From the NCBI GenBank assembly GCA_900544225.1, contig UQUD01000027.1, forward strand, positions 1-21,365: 21,365 bases of DNA, in the 5' to 3' direction. The notes under the pieces were generated by a model, which saw only the letters and a list, made by a program, of their open reading frames with translations, was not told where the DNA came from and did not search any database. This document shows positions 13,759 through 21,365 of the stretch, one piece after another; the stretch's first letter is position 1, and every line of letters begins with the position of its first letter. This stretch comes from an uncultured Collinsella sp. Its GTDB lineage: Bacteria; Actinomycetota; Coriobacteriia; Coriobacteriales; Coriobacteriaceae. A program made the position numbers and the translations under genes.

Positions 13759-15144
13759 ATGACTAAGGAACTCGATTTCGAGGCAATTAAAAACGCTGCT
13801 GAGTCCCACCGTGCTGATATGACGCGTTTTCTTCGCGCTATGATCTCCCATCCCTCTGAGTCCTGCGAGGAGGGCGAGGTTGTCGCCTGCATCAAGGCCG
13901 AGATGGAGAGCCTTGGCTATGACGAGGTCAAGGTCGACGGCCTGGGCAACGTCATGGGCTTCATGGGCGAGGGCGACAAGATCATCGCCATCGACTCCCA
14001 CATCGACACCGTCGGCATCGGCAACATCGAGAACTGGGATGCCGATCCCTATGAGGGTTACGAGACCGACGAGATTATCTATGGCCGCGGCGGCTCCGAC
14101 CAGGAGGGTGGCATGGCTTCTGCTACCTACGCTGCCAAGATGATGAAGGACATGGGCCTCATCCCCGAGGGCTACAAGATCATGGTCGTCGGTACCGTCC
14201 AGGAAGAGGACTGCGACGGCATGTGCTGGCAGTACATCTACAACAAGGACGGCATTAAGCCCGAGTTCGTCATTTCCACCGAGCCCACCGACGGCGGCAT
14301 CTATCGCGGTCATCGCGGCCGCATGGAGATCCGCGTCGACGTTCACGGCACCTCCTGCCACGGCTCCGCTCCCGACCGCGGCGACAACGCCATCTACAAG
14401 ATGGCCGACATCATCGCCGACGTCCGCGCCCTCAACAACAACGGCTGCGACGAGTCGACCGACATCAAGGGCCTCGTCAAGATGCTCGACCCCAAGTACA
14501 ACCCCGAGCACTTCGAGGACGCCCGCTTCCTGGGCCGCGGCACCTGCACCGTCAGCCAGATCTTCTACACCAGCCCCAGCCGTTGCGCTGTCGCCGACTC
14601 CTGCGCCATCTCCATCGACCGTCGCATGACCGCCGGTGAGACCTGGGAGTCCTGCCTGGACGAGATCCGTAACCTGCCGGCCGCCAAGAAGTACGGCGAC
14701 GACGTGAAGGTCTCCATGTACATGTACGACCGTCCGTCCTGGACCGGCGAGGTCTACGAGACCGAGGCTTACTTCCCCACGTGGATCAACAAGGAGACCG
14801 CTCCGCACGTCAAGGCCCTCGTCGACGCCCACAAGGCCATGTTCGGTGACGAGCGCATCGGCTGCGAGCCCAGCATGGACAAGCGCACCGGTCGTCCGCT
14901 GTGCGACAAGTGGACCTTCTCCACGAACTGCGTTTCCATCCAGGGCCGCTACGGCATCCCCTGCGTCGGCTTTGGCCCGGGTGCCGAGTCTCAGGCTCAC
15001 GCTCCCAACGAGGTCACCTACAAGGACGACCTGGTCACCGCTGCCGCCATGTATGTGGCTGCCCTGAACCTCTACGATCCGAGCCAGGCCGATGGCGATG
15101 CCACCGTGTTCCGCGCCGGTCTGACCAACAACAAGATCGACTAG
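13759..15144 (+). CDS. ygeY: M20-family metallohydrolase YgeY
   Basis: A 461-residue amidohydrolase/peptidase of the M20 (DapE/ArgE) family. The two-metal site is complete: His81 and Asp83 (IDSHIDTVG), Asp114 ([10 protein letters not shown]), the Glu149-Glu150 pair (GTVQEED) and His414 (SQAHAPNE). It probably hydrolyses an amide or carbamoyl-type intermediate of purine breakdown upstream of diaminopropionate; the family is known to be required for urate use but its exact substrate is inferred. The ATG at 13759 is chosen because AGAAAGG ends nine bases before it, rather than the TTG at 13750. A 12 bp inverted repeat overlaps the 3' end. Confidence 0.92.
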   Translation: MTKELDFEAIKNAAESHRADMTRFLRAMISHPSESCEEGEVVACIKAEMESLGYDEVKVDGLGNVMGFMGEGDKIIAIDSHIDTVGIGNIENWDADPYEGYETDEIIYGRGGSDQEGGMASATYAAKMMKDMGLIPEGYKIMVVGTVQEEDCDGMCWQYIYNKDGIKPEFVISTEPTDGGIYRGHRGRMEIRVDVHGTSCHGSAPDRGDNAIYKMADIIADVRALNNNGCDESTDIKGLVKMLDPKYNPEHFEDARFLGRGTCTVSQIFYTSPSRCAVADSCAISIDRRMTAGETWESCLDEIRNLPAAKKYGDDVKVSMYMYDRPSWTGEVYETEAYFPTWINKETAPHVKALVDAHKAMFGDERIGCEPSMDKRTGRPLCDKWTFSTNCVSIQGRYGIPCVGFGPGAESQAHAPNEVTYKDDLVTAAAMYVAALNLYDPSQADGDATVFRAGLTNNKID

Positions 15145-15165
15145 TCCCATTCCTCGATCTTGTTG
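15129..15165 (+). other. Hairpin spanning the ygeY stop codon
   Basis: CAACAAGATCGA (15129-15140) pairs perfectly with TCGATCTTGTTG (15154-15165). The loop holds the TAG stop codon. No T-run follows. It may slow ribosomes at the stop or protect the ygeY 3' end. Confidence 0.65.
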
Positions 15166-15166
15166 A

Positions 15167-15191
15167 GCCGGGGACAGTTTATGCCCCCGGC
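15167..15191 (+). other. GC-rich hairpin between ygeY and ygeW
   Basis: GCCGGGG (15167-15173) pairs with CCCCGGC (15185-15191) around 11 bases. It starts one base after the previous hairpin, so the two stack in tandem. No T-run follows; the remaining bases to ygeW (15192-15345) hold nothing recognised except the ygeW ribosome site. Confidence 0.5.
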
Positions 15192-15345
15192 GCCTCCTGT
15201 TGACTTGGGGCCCGCGGTCGTTATCTCCCATGCTTCCTCAACGGTAGCGGGTCCTCGTCATAGCGCTCTGCATGTTCTAGCCACACGCGCATGCCGGAGC
15301 GCATCAACTCATTGCGATCGTTTCATCTTTAGAAAGGACATTTAC

Positions 15346-16548
15346 ATGGACGCCAAGTTTACCGAGCTCGTCGAGCAGCTGAACGGCCTCGATTTTAAGG
15401 GTATGTACGGCAGCGACTTCCTGCACACCTGGGACAAGACCACCGATGAGCTCAAGGCGCTCTACATCGTCGCCGACGCTCTGCGCGAGCTGCGCGAGAA
15501 CAACGTTTCGTCCAAGATCTTCGATTCGGGCCTGGCCGTCTCCCTGTTCCGCGACAACTCCACTCGTACGCGCTTCTCCTTCTCTAAGGCCGCCAACCTG
15601 CTCGGCCTTGAGCTGCAGGACCTGGACGAGAAGAAGTCCCAGATCGCTCACGGCGAGACCGTCCGTGAGACCGCTACCATGATTTCCTTCATGGCCGACG
15701 TCATCGGCATCCGCGATGACATGTACATCGGCAAGGGCGACGCCTACATGGCCGAGGTCTCCGAGTCTGTCCAGCAGGCTTACGAGGACGGCGTTCTGGA
15801 TCACCGTCCCACGCTCATCTCCCTGCAGTCCGACTCCGATCACCCCACGCAGTCCTCTGCCGACATGCTCTACCTCATCAACGAGTTTGGCGGCCTCGAG
15901 AACCTCAAGGGCAAGAAGGTTGCCGTCACCTGGGCCTATTCGCCCTCTTACGGCAAGCCGCTGTCCTGCCCGCAGTCGCTGATCAGCCTGCTGCCCCGCT
16001 TTGGCATGGACGTCACCCTGGCTCACCCCGAGGGCTACGACCTCATGCCCGAGGTCGTCGAGCGCGCCAAGACCTATGCCGCCGAGTCCGGCACCACCTT
16101 TAAGCAGGTCAACACCATGGCCGAGGCCTTCGAGGGCGCCGACATCGTGATCCCCAAGAGCTGGGCTCCGTTTGCCGCCATGGAGAAGCGCACCAACCTG
16201 TACGCCGAGGGCGACGACGCCGGCATCGCAGCGCTCGAGAAGGAGCTGCTCGCCCAGAACGCCACCCATCAGGACTGGTGCTCCACGACCGAGCTCATGG
16301 AGAAGACTGCCAACGGCCAGGACACCATCTTTATGCACCCGCTGCCCGCCGACATTTCCGGTGTCTCCTGCGAGCACGGCGAGGTCAACGCCGACGTCTT
16401 CGACATGCACCGCGTGGGCATGTACAAGGAGGCCAGCTACAAGCCGTACGCCATCGCTGCCATGATGTTCCTGCAGAAGGTTGCCGATCCCGCCGCTACC
16501 CTCAAGGCCCTCGACGAGCGCAACACCGCCCGTTGGTTCCAGGCCTAA
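15346..16548 (+). CDS. ygeW: Carbamoyltransferase YgeW
   Basis: A 400-residue member of the aspartate/ornithine carbamoyltransferase superfamily, matching E. coli YgeW (396). The carbamoyl-phosphate loop is STRTRFSF (72-79) and the second signature is HPLP (331-334), with AHGETVRETATM between them. YgeW proteins carbamoylate neither ornithine nor aspartate in the normal biosynthetic sense; in this gene context the enzyme most likely works in reverse, releasing carbamoyl phosphate from a carbamoyl-containing intermediate for ArcC (inference). The ATG at 15346 is preferred, with AGAAAGGA seven bases before it; the open frame reaches 15160 without a ribosome site. arcC follows after 14 bases. 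Confidence 0.93.
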   Translation: MDAKFTELVEQLNGLDFKGMYGSDFLHTWDKTTDELKALYIVADALRELRENNVSSKIFDSGLAVSLFRDNSTRTRFSFSKAANLLGLELQDLDEKKSQIAHGETVRETATMISFMADVIGIRDDMYIGKGDAYMAEVSESVQQAYEDGVLDHRPTLISLQSDSDHPTQSSADMLYLINEFGGLENLKGKKVAVTWAYSPSYGKPLSCPQSLISLLPRFGMDVTLAHPEGYDLMPEVVERAKTYAAESGTTFKQVNTMAEAFEGADIVIPKSWAPFAAMEKRTNLYAEGDDAGIAALEKELLAQNATHQDWCSTTELMEKTANGQDTIFMHPLPADISGVSCEHGEVNADVFDMHRVGMYKEASYKPYAIAAMMFLQKVADPAATLKALDERNTARWFQA

Positions 16549-16562
16549 AGCTGGGCTGAGAA

Positions 16563-17513
16563 ATGGCTAAGCGTATTGTTGTCGCCTTGGGCGGAAACGC
16601 CCTCGGCGCCAACCTTCCCGAGCAGATGGAGGCCGTCAAGACGACTTCCAAGGCCATCGTCGACCTGATCGAGGAGGGCAACGAAGTCGTCGTCGTGCAC
16701 GGCAACGGTCCCCAGGTGGGCATGATCGCCAACGCGATGGCTGAGCTCACGCGCTCTAATCCTCAGAAGTACGTTCCCTGCCCGCTGTCCGTTTGCGGCG
16801 CCATGAGCCAGGGCTACATTGGCTATGACCTGCAAAATGCGCTGCGCGAGGAAATGCTCGACCGCAATATCGACAAGGGTGTCGCCACCGTGCTCACCCA
16901 GGTCGAGGTTGCGGCAGACGACCCGGCCTTTGCCGACCCGGTCAAGCCGATCGGTCCGTGGATGAGCGAGGCCGAGGCCAAGGAGCTGGAGGCCGATCGC
17001 GGCTATCAGTTCATCCACGACGAGAAGCAGGGCTTCCGTCGCGTGGTTGCCTCGCCCAAGCCCGTGAACATCGTCGAGCTCGACACCATTAAGTCGCTCG
17101 TCGAGTCCAACCATGTGGTGATCTCCTGCGGCGGTGGCGGCATTCCCGTCACCAAGTCCCAGGGCAACCACCTTAAGGGCGCTGCCGCCGTCATCGATAA
17201 GGACTTTGCGGCCGAGAAGCTTGCCGAGCAGCTCGACGCCGATGCCCTGATCATCCTGACGGCTGTGGAGAAGGTTGCCATTGGCTTTGGCACCGACCAC
17301 GAGCAGTGGCTCGACACGCTGACCGCCGCCGATGTTAAGCGTCTGTCCGAGGCCAACGAGTTTGGTCGTGGCTCCATGCTGCCCAAGGTCCAGGCGGCCT
17401 CGACGTTTGCCGAGAGCAAGCCGGGCCGCACGGCGCTCATCACGCTGCTCGAGAAGGCGCGCGATGGCCTTGCCGGCAAGACCGGTACCACGTTTACCGG
17501 CGACGCTGAGTAG
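16563..17513 (+). CDS. arcC: Carbamate kinase
   Basis: A 316-residue amino-acid-kinase-fold enzyme making ATP from carbamoyl phosphate and ADP. Diagnostic stretches are ALGGNALG near the N-terminus, HGNGPQVG (46-53), and ISCGGGGIPV with the IDKD(F)A segment in the second half. It follows ygeW by 14 bases with little ribosome site, which suggests translational coupling, and no arginine deiminase genes are present. Its task is therefore most likely energy conservation from the carbamoyl phosphate released by YgeW, as E. coli YqeA is placed. A stable hairpin follows the gene. Confidence 0.95.
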   Translation: MAKRIVVALGGNALGANLPEQMEAVKTTSKAIVDLIEEGNEVVVVHGNGPQVGMIANAMAELTRSNPQKYVPCPLSVCGAMSQGYIGYDLQNALREEMLDRNIDKGVATVLTQVEVAADDPAFADPVKPIGPWMSEAEAKELEADRGYQFIHDEKQGFRRVVASPKPVNIVELDTIKSLVESNHVVISCGGGGIPVTKSQGNHLKGAAAVIDKDFAAEKLAEQLDADALIILTAVEKVAIGFGTDHEQWLDTLTAADVKRLSEANEFGRGSMLPKVQAASTFAESKPGRTALITLLEKARDGLAGKTGTTFTGDAE

Positions 17514-17530
17514 GCATATCTGCACCATTG

Positions 17531-17565
17531 AGGAGGGTGCCCTGCGTCGCGGGGTGCCCTCCTTT
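17531..17565 (+). terminator. Hairpin after arcC, probable terminator
   Basis: AGGAGGGTGCCC (17531-17542) pairs over 12 positions, with two G-U pairs, with GGGTGCCCTCCT (17552-17563), followed by a short T-run. It would separate the ygeX-arcC genes from mocA-hyuA, or give partial read-through. The 125 bases from here to mocA hold no clear promoter. Confidence 0.6.
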
Positions 17566-17690
17566 GTGCTATGGAGAGCCAAGGGGCGTTCGCTGGAAAA
17601 CGAGCGCATGCCTGTTCTGACGGAGTGCGAGCTTGGTATGGTGGGTATAGCAACTATGGTGTCCAAGGTGGCCAGGGGAGGTTTGCGGAG

Positions 17691-18305
17691 ATGAAACTCG
17701 GTTGCGTGATTATGGCCTCGGGCGAGGGCAAGCGATTTGGCTCCAACAAGATGCTTGCCGATATCTATGGCGAGCCGCTGATTGCCCGGACCATCGATTC
17801 GGTTCCCCGGGGCTTTGACGTCGTGGTTTCGACGCGTTGGCCCGAGGTCGCCCGGATTTGCGAGGACAAGCATTGCCCGTGTGTGCTGCACGATGGCGAG
17901 CTGCGCAGCGAAAGCGTCCGTGCGGGCCTTTCGTGGGGAGTCGAACGCAACTGGAAAGGTTGCCTCTTTTTGCCAGGCGACCAGCCGCTCGTGAGTTCGG
18001 ATTCTTTTGAGGCTATGGTTCGTGCATTTGACGAGCGTGGCCGCAAGCATCCGGTGCGTCTTGCGTGCAACGGTGAGCCTTCGAGCCCGGTGCTCTTTCC
18101 GGCGGAACTGTTCGATGCGCTTATGTGTCTTGAGGGCAAGGACGGCGGCGGTTCGATCCTCAAGGACCGTATTGACGTGGTGCTGGTCGAGGCGCGTGCC
18201 TACGAGCTGTGGGACGTCGATACCACCAAGGGACAGCGACGCATAACGGAGCATATCGCCGCCTGCTCGTATTTTGATCGCGTGGCCAACAGCATCAATC
18301 AATAA
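17691..18305 (+). CDS. mocA: Molybdenum cofactor cytidylyltransferase MocA/YgfJ family
   Basis: A 204-residue nucleotidyltransferase of the MobA/MocA kind, from the ATG at 17691 with AGGGGAGG nine bases upstream; the frame back to 17571 lacks a site. The N-terminal nucleotide loop is VIMASGEGKRFGSNKML (6-22) and the metal-binding motif is GDQP (96-99). It adds CMP to molybdopterin to give the cytosine dinucleotide used by hydroxylases of the XdhD type. Four cysteines between 57 and 97 are unremarkable. It belongs with yqeC and yqeB as the maturation set for selenium-dependent Mo hydroxylases. The stop overlaps the hyuA ribosome site. Confidence 0.9.
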   Translation: MKLGCVIMASGEGKRFGSNKMLADIYGEPLIARTIDSVPRGFDVVVSTRWPEVARICEDKHCPCVLHDGELRSESVRAGLSWGVERNWKGCLFLPGDQPLVSSDSFEAMVRAFDERGRKHPVRLACNGEPSSPVLFPAELFDALMCLEGKDGGGSILKDRIDVVLVEARAYELWDVDTTKGQRRITEHIAACSYFDRVANSINQ

Positions 18306-18314
18306 GGAGCAATT

Positions 18315-19682
18315 ATGATCATCATCAAAAACGGCGCGCTCGTGACGCCCCAGGGGCTTCGCCGCGCCGATCTTGCCATGGATGGCGATAAGATTGTGCG
18401 GATCGCCGCGGCGATCGAGCCGGCCGAGGGCGATACCGTCGAGGACGCCGCGGGCTGCTGGGTGTTTCCCGGCTTTATCGACGGCCACACGCACATGCAG
18501 TGCTGGACCGGCATGGATTGGACAGCCGATAGCTTTGAGACCGGCACGCGCGCGGCTGCCTGCGGCGGTACGACGACCATTGTGGACTACGCGACGGCCG
18601 ATCGCGGCGTGACCATGCCCGATGCCTTGGCCGAGTGGCATCGCCGCGCCGACGGAACCTGCACGGCTAACTACGCCTTTCATATGGCACTCGCCGAGTG
18701 GAACGAGCGCAACCGCACCGATCTTTCGGCCATGCGCGAGGCGGGCGTATCGTCGTTTAAGACTTACTTTGCCTACGACCACCTGCGCTTGGACGATGCC
18801 GAGACACTCGAGGTGCTCGAGGAACTCAAGCGCCTGGGCGGTATCCTGTGCGTGCATTGCGAGAACGGCACGCTGGTGAATGAGCTGCAGAAGCGTGTGT
18901 TTGAGCAGGGTATCCACGGGCCCGAGGGCCACGCGCTCAGCCGTCCGGACGTGTGCGAGGCCGAGGCAGTGAGCCGTCTGCTGTATCTGGCGCACTTGGC
19001 CGGCGACGCACCGGTCAACGTGGTGCACCTTTCGACCAAGCTGGGGCTCGAGGCCATCCGTGCCGCCAAGGCGCGCGGGCAGAAGAATATCTATGTCGAG
19101 ACCTGCCCTCAATACCTGATGCTCGACGATACTTGCTACTTGGAGCAGGGCGAGGACGGCTTTGCGGGCGCCAAGTATGTGATGAGCCCGCCGCTGCGCC
19201 ATGCCGGTGACCGTGTCGCGCTGCGCGAGGCGCTTGTAGCCGGCGAGATCGATACGATTGCGACCGACCACTGCAGCTTTAACCTGCACGGGCAAAAGGA
19301 CCGTGGGCGCGACGATTTCCGTGCGATTCCCAACGGCGGGCCCGGTGTGGAGCATCGTCCCGTCGCGATCGCTACGAGCTTTGAGGGACAGCTGGGCCCC
19401 GAGGATCTATGCCGCTTGATGAGCGAGAACCCGGCGCGCGTCTTTGGCATGTATCCGCGCAAGGGCTGTCTTGCCGAGGGCGCCGATGCCGACGTGTGCG
19501 TGTGGGATCCCCAGGCACGCTGGACCATTCGCGCGGCGACGCAGCATCAGGCCGTGGACTACACGCCGCTCGAGGGCTTTGAGGCACATGGCCGCGCCAA
19601 GGCTGTGTTTGTGAACGGCGTGCTGGCTGCGCGCGACGGCGAGCCCACCGGAGCCCAACCCGGCCGCTACGTCCCCCGCTAG
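18315..19682 (+). CDS. hyuA: Dihydropyrimidinase/hydantoinase-type amidohydrolase HyuA
   Basis: A 455-residue cyclic amidohydrolase, close to E. coli HyuA (461). All metal ligands are present: His58 and His60 (DGHTHMQ), the carboxylated Lys149 (SSFKTYFAYDH), His181 (CVHCENG), His238 (VVHLSTK) and Asp318 (IATDHCSF). The usual C-terminal strand with GADADVCVWDP follows. It opens a hydantoin- or dihydropyrimidine-like ring; in the urate cluster it is thought to open a ring intermediate after purine reduction. AAGGAG overlaps the mocA stop, so the two are translated together. A 21 bp inverted repeat lies just downstream. Confidence 0.93.
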   Translation: MIIIKNGALVTPQGLRRADLAMDGDKIVRIAAAIEPAEGDTVEDAAGCWVFPGFIDGHTHMQCWTGMDWTADSFETGTRAAACGGTTTIVDYATADRGVTMPDALAEWHRRADGTCTANYAFHMALAEWNERNRTDLSAMREAGVSSFKTYFAYDHLRLDDAETLEVLEELKRLGGILCVHCENGTLVNELQKRVFEQGIHGPEGHALSRPDVCEAEAVSRLLYLAHLAGDAPVNVVHLSTKLGLEAIRAAKARGQKNIYVETCPQYLMLDDTCYLEQGEDGFAGAKYVMSPPLRHAGDRVALREALVAGEIDTIATDHCSFNLHGQKDRGRDDFRAIPNGGPGVEHRPVAIATSFEGQLGPEDLCRLMSENPARVFGMYPRKGCLAEGADADVCVWDPQARWTIRAATQHQAVDYTPLEGFEAHGRAKAVFVNGVLAARDGEPTGAQPGRYVPR

Positions 19683-19709
19683 CAGGAAGATCACCGGATT
19701 CCCCTCCGC

Positions 19710-19776
19710 AGTTGCGGTGGAATAGTTCCTGTTTCGCTGCCAAATAGGCCGTTTTAGGAACTATTTCACCGCAACT
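19710..19776. repeat. 21+21 bp inverted repeat between hyuA and yqeC
   Basis: Bases 19710-19730 and 19756-19776 are inverted copies with 20 of 21 matches (outer AGTTGCGGTG, inner AATAGTTCCT), around 25 bases. The two genes converge here, so a two-way terminator is possible, but neither strand has a T-run after the stem. A short dispersed palindromic element is the alternative. Confidence 0.8.
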
Positions 19777-19801
19777 TATAGGTCTGCTGGGGCGGCGCCG
19801 G

Positions 19802-20536
19802 CTATTTGAGGCTGGTGGCGACGACGGGGCGGTCGAGAGCTGCCTCGAAGCGGTCGGCCATCGTGGGGTCGCTGAGCGTGTCGACTTGGTTGAGCATGAC
19901 GCGTGCGGTGCTGAGTTTCAGCGCCTGCATCTCGGCATTGAGCACCTGGGCGACGCGCTCGGGCGTGGCGATGTCGGTGAGCTCGCAGCCGCAACGCTCG
20001 CAAAAGAGCTCGGGGCGGTGGACGGCTTCGTTGATGGGCTTGCTGAGTCCCGAGGCGCCGACGACCCAGACAACGTTGGCCGTGCCGGCGGGAACGACCG
20101 GTTCCCACGGGGCATGCGCCTTGAGCGGGAGTCGCTTGCTACCGTCTGCCTCGGCCAACACATAGTCAAAGCGCTGTGCCAGCCCGCCGAGTGGCTCGGC
20201 GGGGGCGGAGAGCTTGCCTGTCTCCGGGTCCAAAACACCCACCTGGCAGATACTTCCGCGGCTCATGCCCGCGCATGCCTCGCAGGTGCAACCGGGGACA
20301 TGCGAGGCGCCCGGCTTCCAAGGCGCGGCGTCCAGGCGACGATTCGACCCGTCCCACGGCACGCCGGCGACGGGGAACATGCGCGTGGTGGTGCAGAGGA
20401 GCACGCGGCCGCCAGCGCGCATAAGCTCAAGGCCGAGCGTCTTCAGCAAGGTCGACTTGCCTCCACTGCCGATAATTGCAGTAATGCCCGGCTCGATCTT
20501 GAGCGCGGAGGCAAGGTTTCCGCTCGTCGTTTCCAT
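19802..20536 (-). CDS. yqeC: Selenium-dependent hydroxylase accessory protein YqeC
   Basis: A 244-residue protein with an N-terminal P-loop (IIGSGGKSTLL, 21-31), CTTTRMFP (48-55), LAEADGSK (127-134) and an LNQVD stretch (215-219) that resembles a nucleotide-base site. This is the YqeC family pattern. Family members accompany selenium-containing Mo hydroxylases and are thought to help deliver or activate selenium, though the reaction is not established. Two cysteine groups stand out: Cys83, 85, 88 and 97 (GCTCEAC, then SIC) and Cys179, 182 and 184 (FCERCGC); they could bind metal or sulfur/selenium. It is divergent from yqeB with a 102-base AT-rich spacer. Confidence 0.9.
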   Translation of the reverse strand: METTSGNLASALKIEPGITAIIGSGGKSTLLKTLGLELMRAGGRVLLCTTTRMFPVAGVPWDGSNRRLDAAPWKPGASHVPGCTCEACAGMSRGSICQVGVLDPETGKLSAPAEPLGGLAQRFDYVLAEADGSKRLPLKAHAPWEPVVPAGTANVVWVVGASGLSKPINEAVHRPELFCERCGCELTDIATPERVAQVLNAEMQALKLSTARVMLNQVDTLSDPTMADRFEAALDRPVVATSLK

Positions 20537-20638
20537 CTGTTCACCGCCGTATAATACTGTGATAATAAATAATCATCAGAGTAGCGGTCGAACCGCATTT
20601 GCTCTGCTCAAACCGTAGCACAGGGAGGTGTCCCGGGA
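20537..20638. promoter_or_regulatory. Divergent yqeC-yqeB promoter region
   Basis: An AT-rich core holds TATAAT on the plus strand at 20550-20555 and the overlapping TATTAT on the minus strand, which could serve the two genes. A hairpin, GCGGT CGA ACCGC (20584-20596), lies in the yqeB leader. No -35 box is convincing. GGAGG at 20624-20628 sets the yqeB start. Confidence 0.45.
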
Positions 20639-21365
20639 ATGCTCGTTTATGTTCGCGGCGCCGGCGATATCGCCACGGGCGTCGCCGCTCGCTTGGTGCG
20701 CGCCGGCGCGTCGGTCGTTATGGCCGATATCGCGGTTCCCACGTGCATCCGCCGCACAATCAGTTTTTGCGAGGCTATTCGCTTGGGCGAGGTCGAGGTC
20801 GAGGGCATTCGCGCTCGCTTGGCGCAGACGCCGGCAGAGGCGCTCGAGATTACCCAAGCGGGGGATGTTGCCGTCGTGGTGGACCCTCAGGCCAAGATGC
20901 TCGGCGAGCTGAAACCCGCTGCCGTGGTCGACGCGATTTTGGCCAAGCGCAACCTGGGCACCACGCGCGACATGGCGCCTACCGTCATCGCCGTGGGGCC
21001 GGGCTTTACCGCGCCGGTCGATTGCGACGCCGTGGTCGAGACCATGCGCGGGCATTTCCTGGGCCGTGTCATTACCCAAGGTTCACCCCAGCCCAACACG
21101 GGCGTGCCGGGCATTATCGCTGGCTATGGCAAAGAGCGTGTTATCCACAGCCCCGCCGCCGGCGTGTTTCGGTCCGACCGCGCAATCGGCGACATCGTGC
21201 GCGCCGGAGACGTGATTGGCTACGCGGGCGATACGCCCATGCGCACGCAGATCGATGGCTGTCTGCGCGGGCTTTTGGCGAACGGCGTGCAGGTGACCGA
21301 GGGCTTTAAATGCGCCGATGTCGATCCGCGCGGCGATGCCAGCTATATCAACTACATTTCGGACA
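20639..21365 (+). CDS. yqeB: Selenium-dependent molybdenum hydroxylase system protein YqeB (3' end outside window)
   Basis: The frame is open to the last base, giving 242 visible residues. It starts with MLVYVRGAGDIATGVAARLV, the conserved opening of the YqeB family, a Rossmann-like GxGDxxxG turn. It also has VAVVVDP, NLGTTRDMAP and VIAVGPGF, followed by QPNTGVPGIIAGYG and IGDIVRAGDVIGYAGD, a lipoyl/biotinyl-like beta segment seen in the family. E. coli YqeB is about 540 residues, so up to half may be missing here. It is required or co-occurs with selenium-containing Mo hydroxylases; the biochemical role is not settled. The ATG has GGAGG ten bases upstream. Confidence 0.9.
   Translation, partial: MLVYVRGAGDIATGVAARLVRAGASVVMADIAVPTCIRRTISFCEAIRLGEVEVEGIRARLAQTPAEALEITQAGDVAVVVDPQAKMLGELKPAAVVDAILAKRNLGTTRDMAPTVIAVGPGFTAPVDCDAVVETMRGHFLGRVITQGSPQPNTGVPGIIAGYGKERVIHSPAAGVFRSDRAIGDIVRAGDVIGYAGDTPMRTQIDGCLRGLLANGVQVTEGFKCADVDPRGDASYINYISD

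Noticed and set aside
12174..15231. Minus-strand frames opposite ygeX and ygeY
   Set aside because: Antisense shadows of strongly codon-biased genes with complete active sites.
16545..19355. Long minus-strand open frame opposite arcC, mocA and hyuA
   Set aside because: Shadow of three well-identified plus-strand genes; composition is that of an antisense frame.

Overview
The window looks like chromosomal DNA of a GC-rich gut anaerobe of the class Coriobacteriia, most like Collinsella. That placement is inferred from base composition, strong AGGAGG-type ribosome sites, the gene content and the style of the intergenic repeats; no 16S or ribosomal marker is present. Most of the window is a two-part purine/urate catabolic locus of the ygeX-ygeY-ygeW-arcC-hyuA-xdhD-ygfK type. 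In gut anaerobes, gene sets of this kind are known to be needed for anaerobic urate and purine use.

Left part (1-3997): the 3' end of ygfK, a four-cluster ferredoxin resembling RnfB, and a selenium-dependent xanthine dehydrogenase (2Fe-2S plus molybdopterin domains, no FAD domain). All are on the plus strand and 11-12 bases apart, and they end in two hairpins, the second a good intrinsic terminator.

Middle part (about 4000-8445): an accessory island. Three arrays of a 61-62 bp repeat, each unit carrying a 49 bp inverted repeat, bracket two unrelated genes: an AbiEi-like/nuclease-fold protein (minus) and an AAA ATPase of the DUF234 type (plus). The ATPase has a perfect 22+22 bp inverted repeat over its promoter. 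The third array decays into partial units next to a fragment that resembles the C-terminus of another ATPase. This array-gene-array-gene-array layout is the most unusual thing in the window.

Next (8605-11249): a DnaQ-type exonuclease, two hypothetical proteins (one a membrane-anchored, Pro/Ala-rich protein) and a second, unrelated repeat cluster of four units with an exact 33 bp period.

Right part (11375-21365): a YheO-like PAS/HTH regulator divergent from ygeX, ygeY, ygeW, arcC, mocA and hyuA on the plus strand, then divergent yqeC (minus) and yqeB (plus, cut by the window end). Working model: XdhD, with Mo cofactor and selenium matured by MocA, YqeC and YqeB, carries out purine hydroxylation or reduction chemistry with electrons moved by YgfK and the ferredoxin. 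HyuA and YgeY open and hydrolyse ring-derived intermediates, YgeX deaminates 2,3-diaminopropionate, YgeW makes carbamoyl phosphate and ArcC turns it into ATP. The intergenic regions of this half carry large inverted repeats (13537-13654, 15129-15191, 19710-19776) that are not simple terminators.
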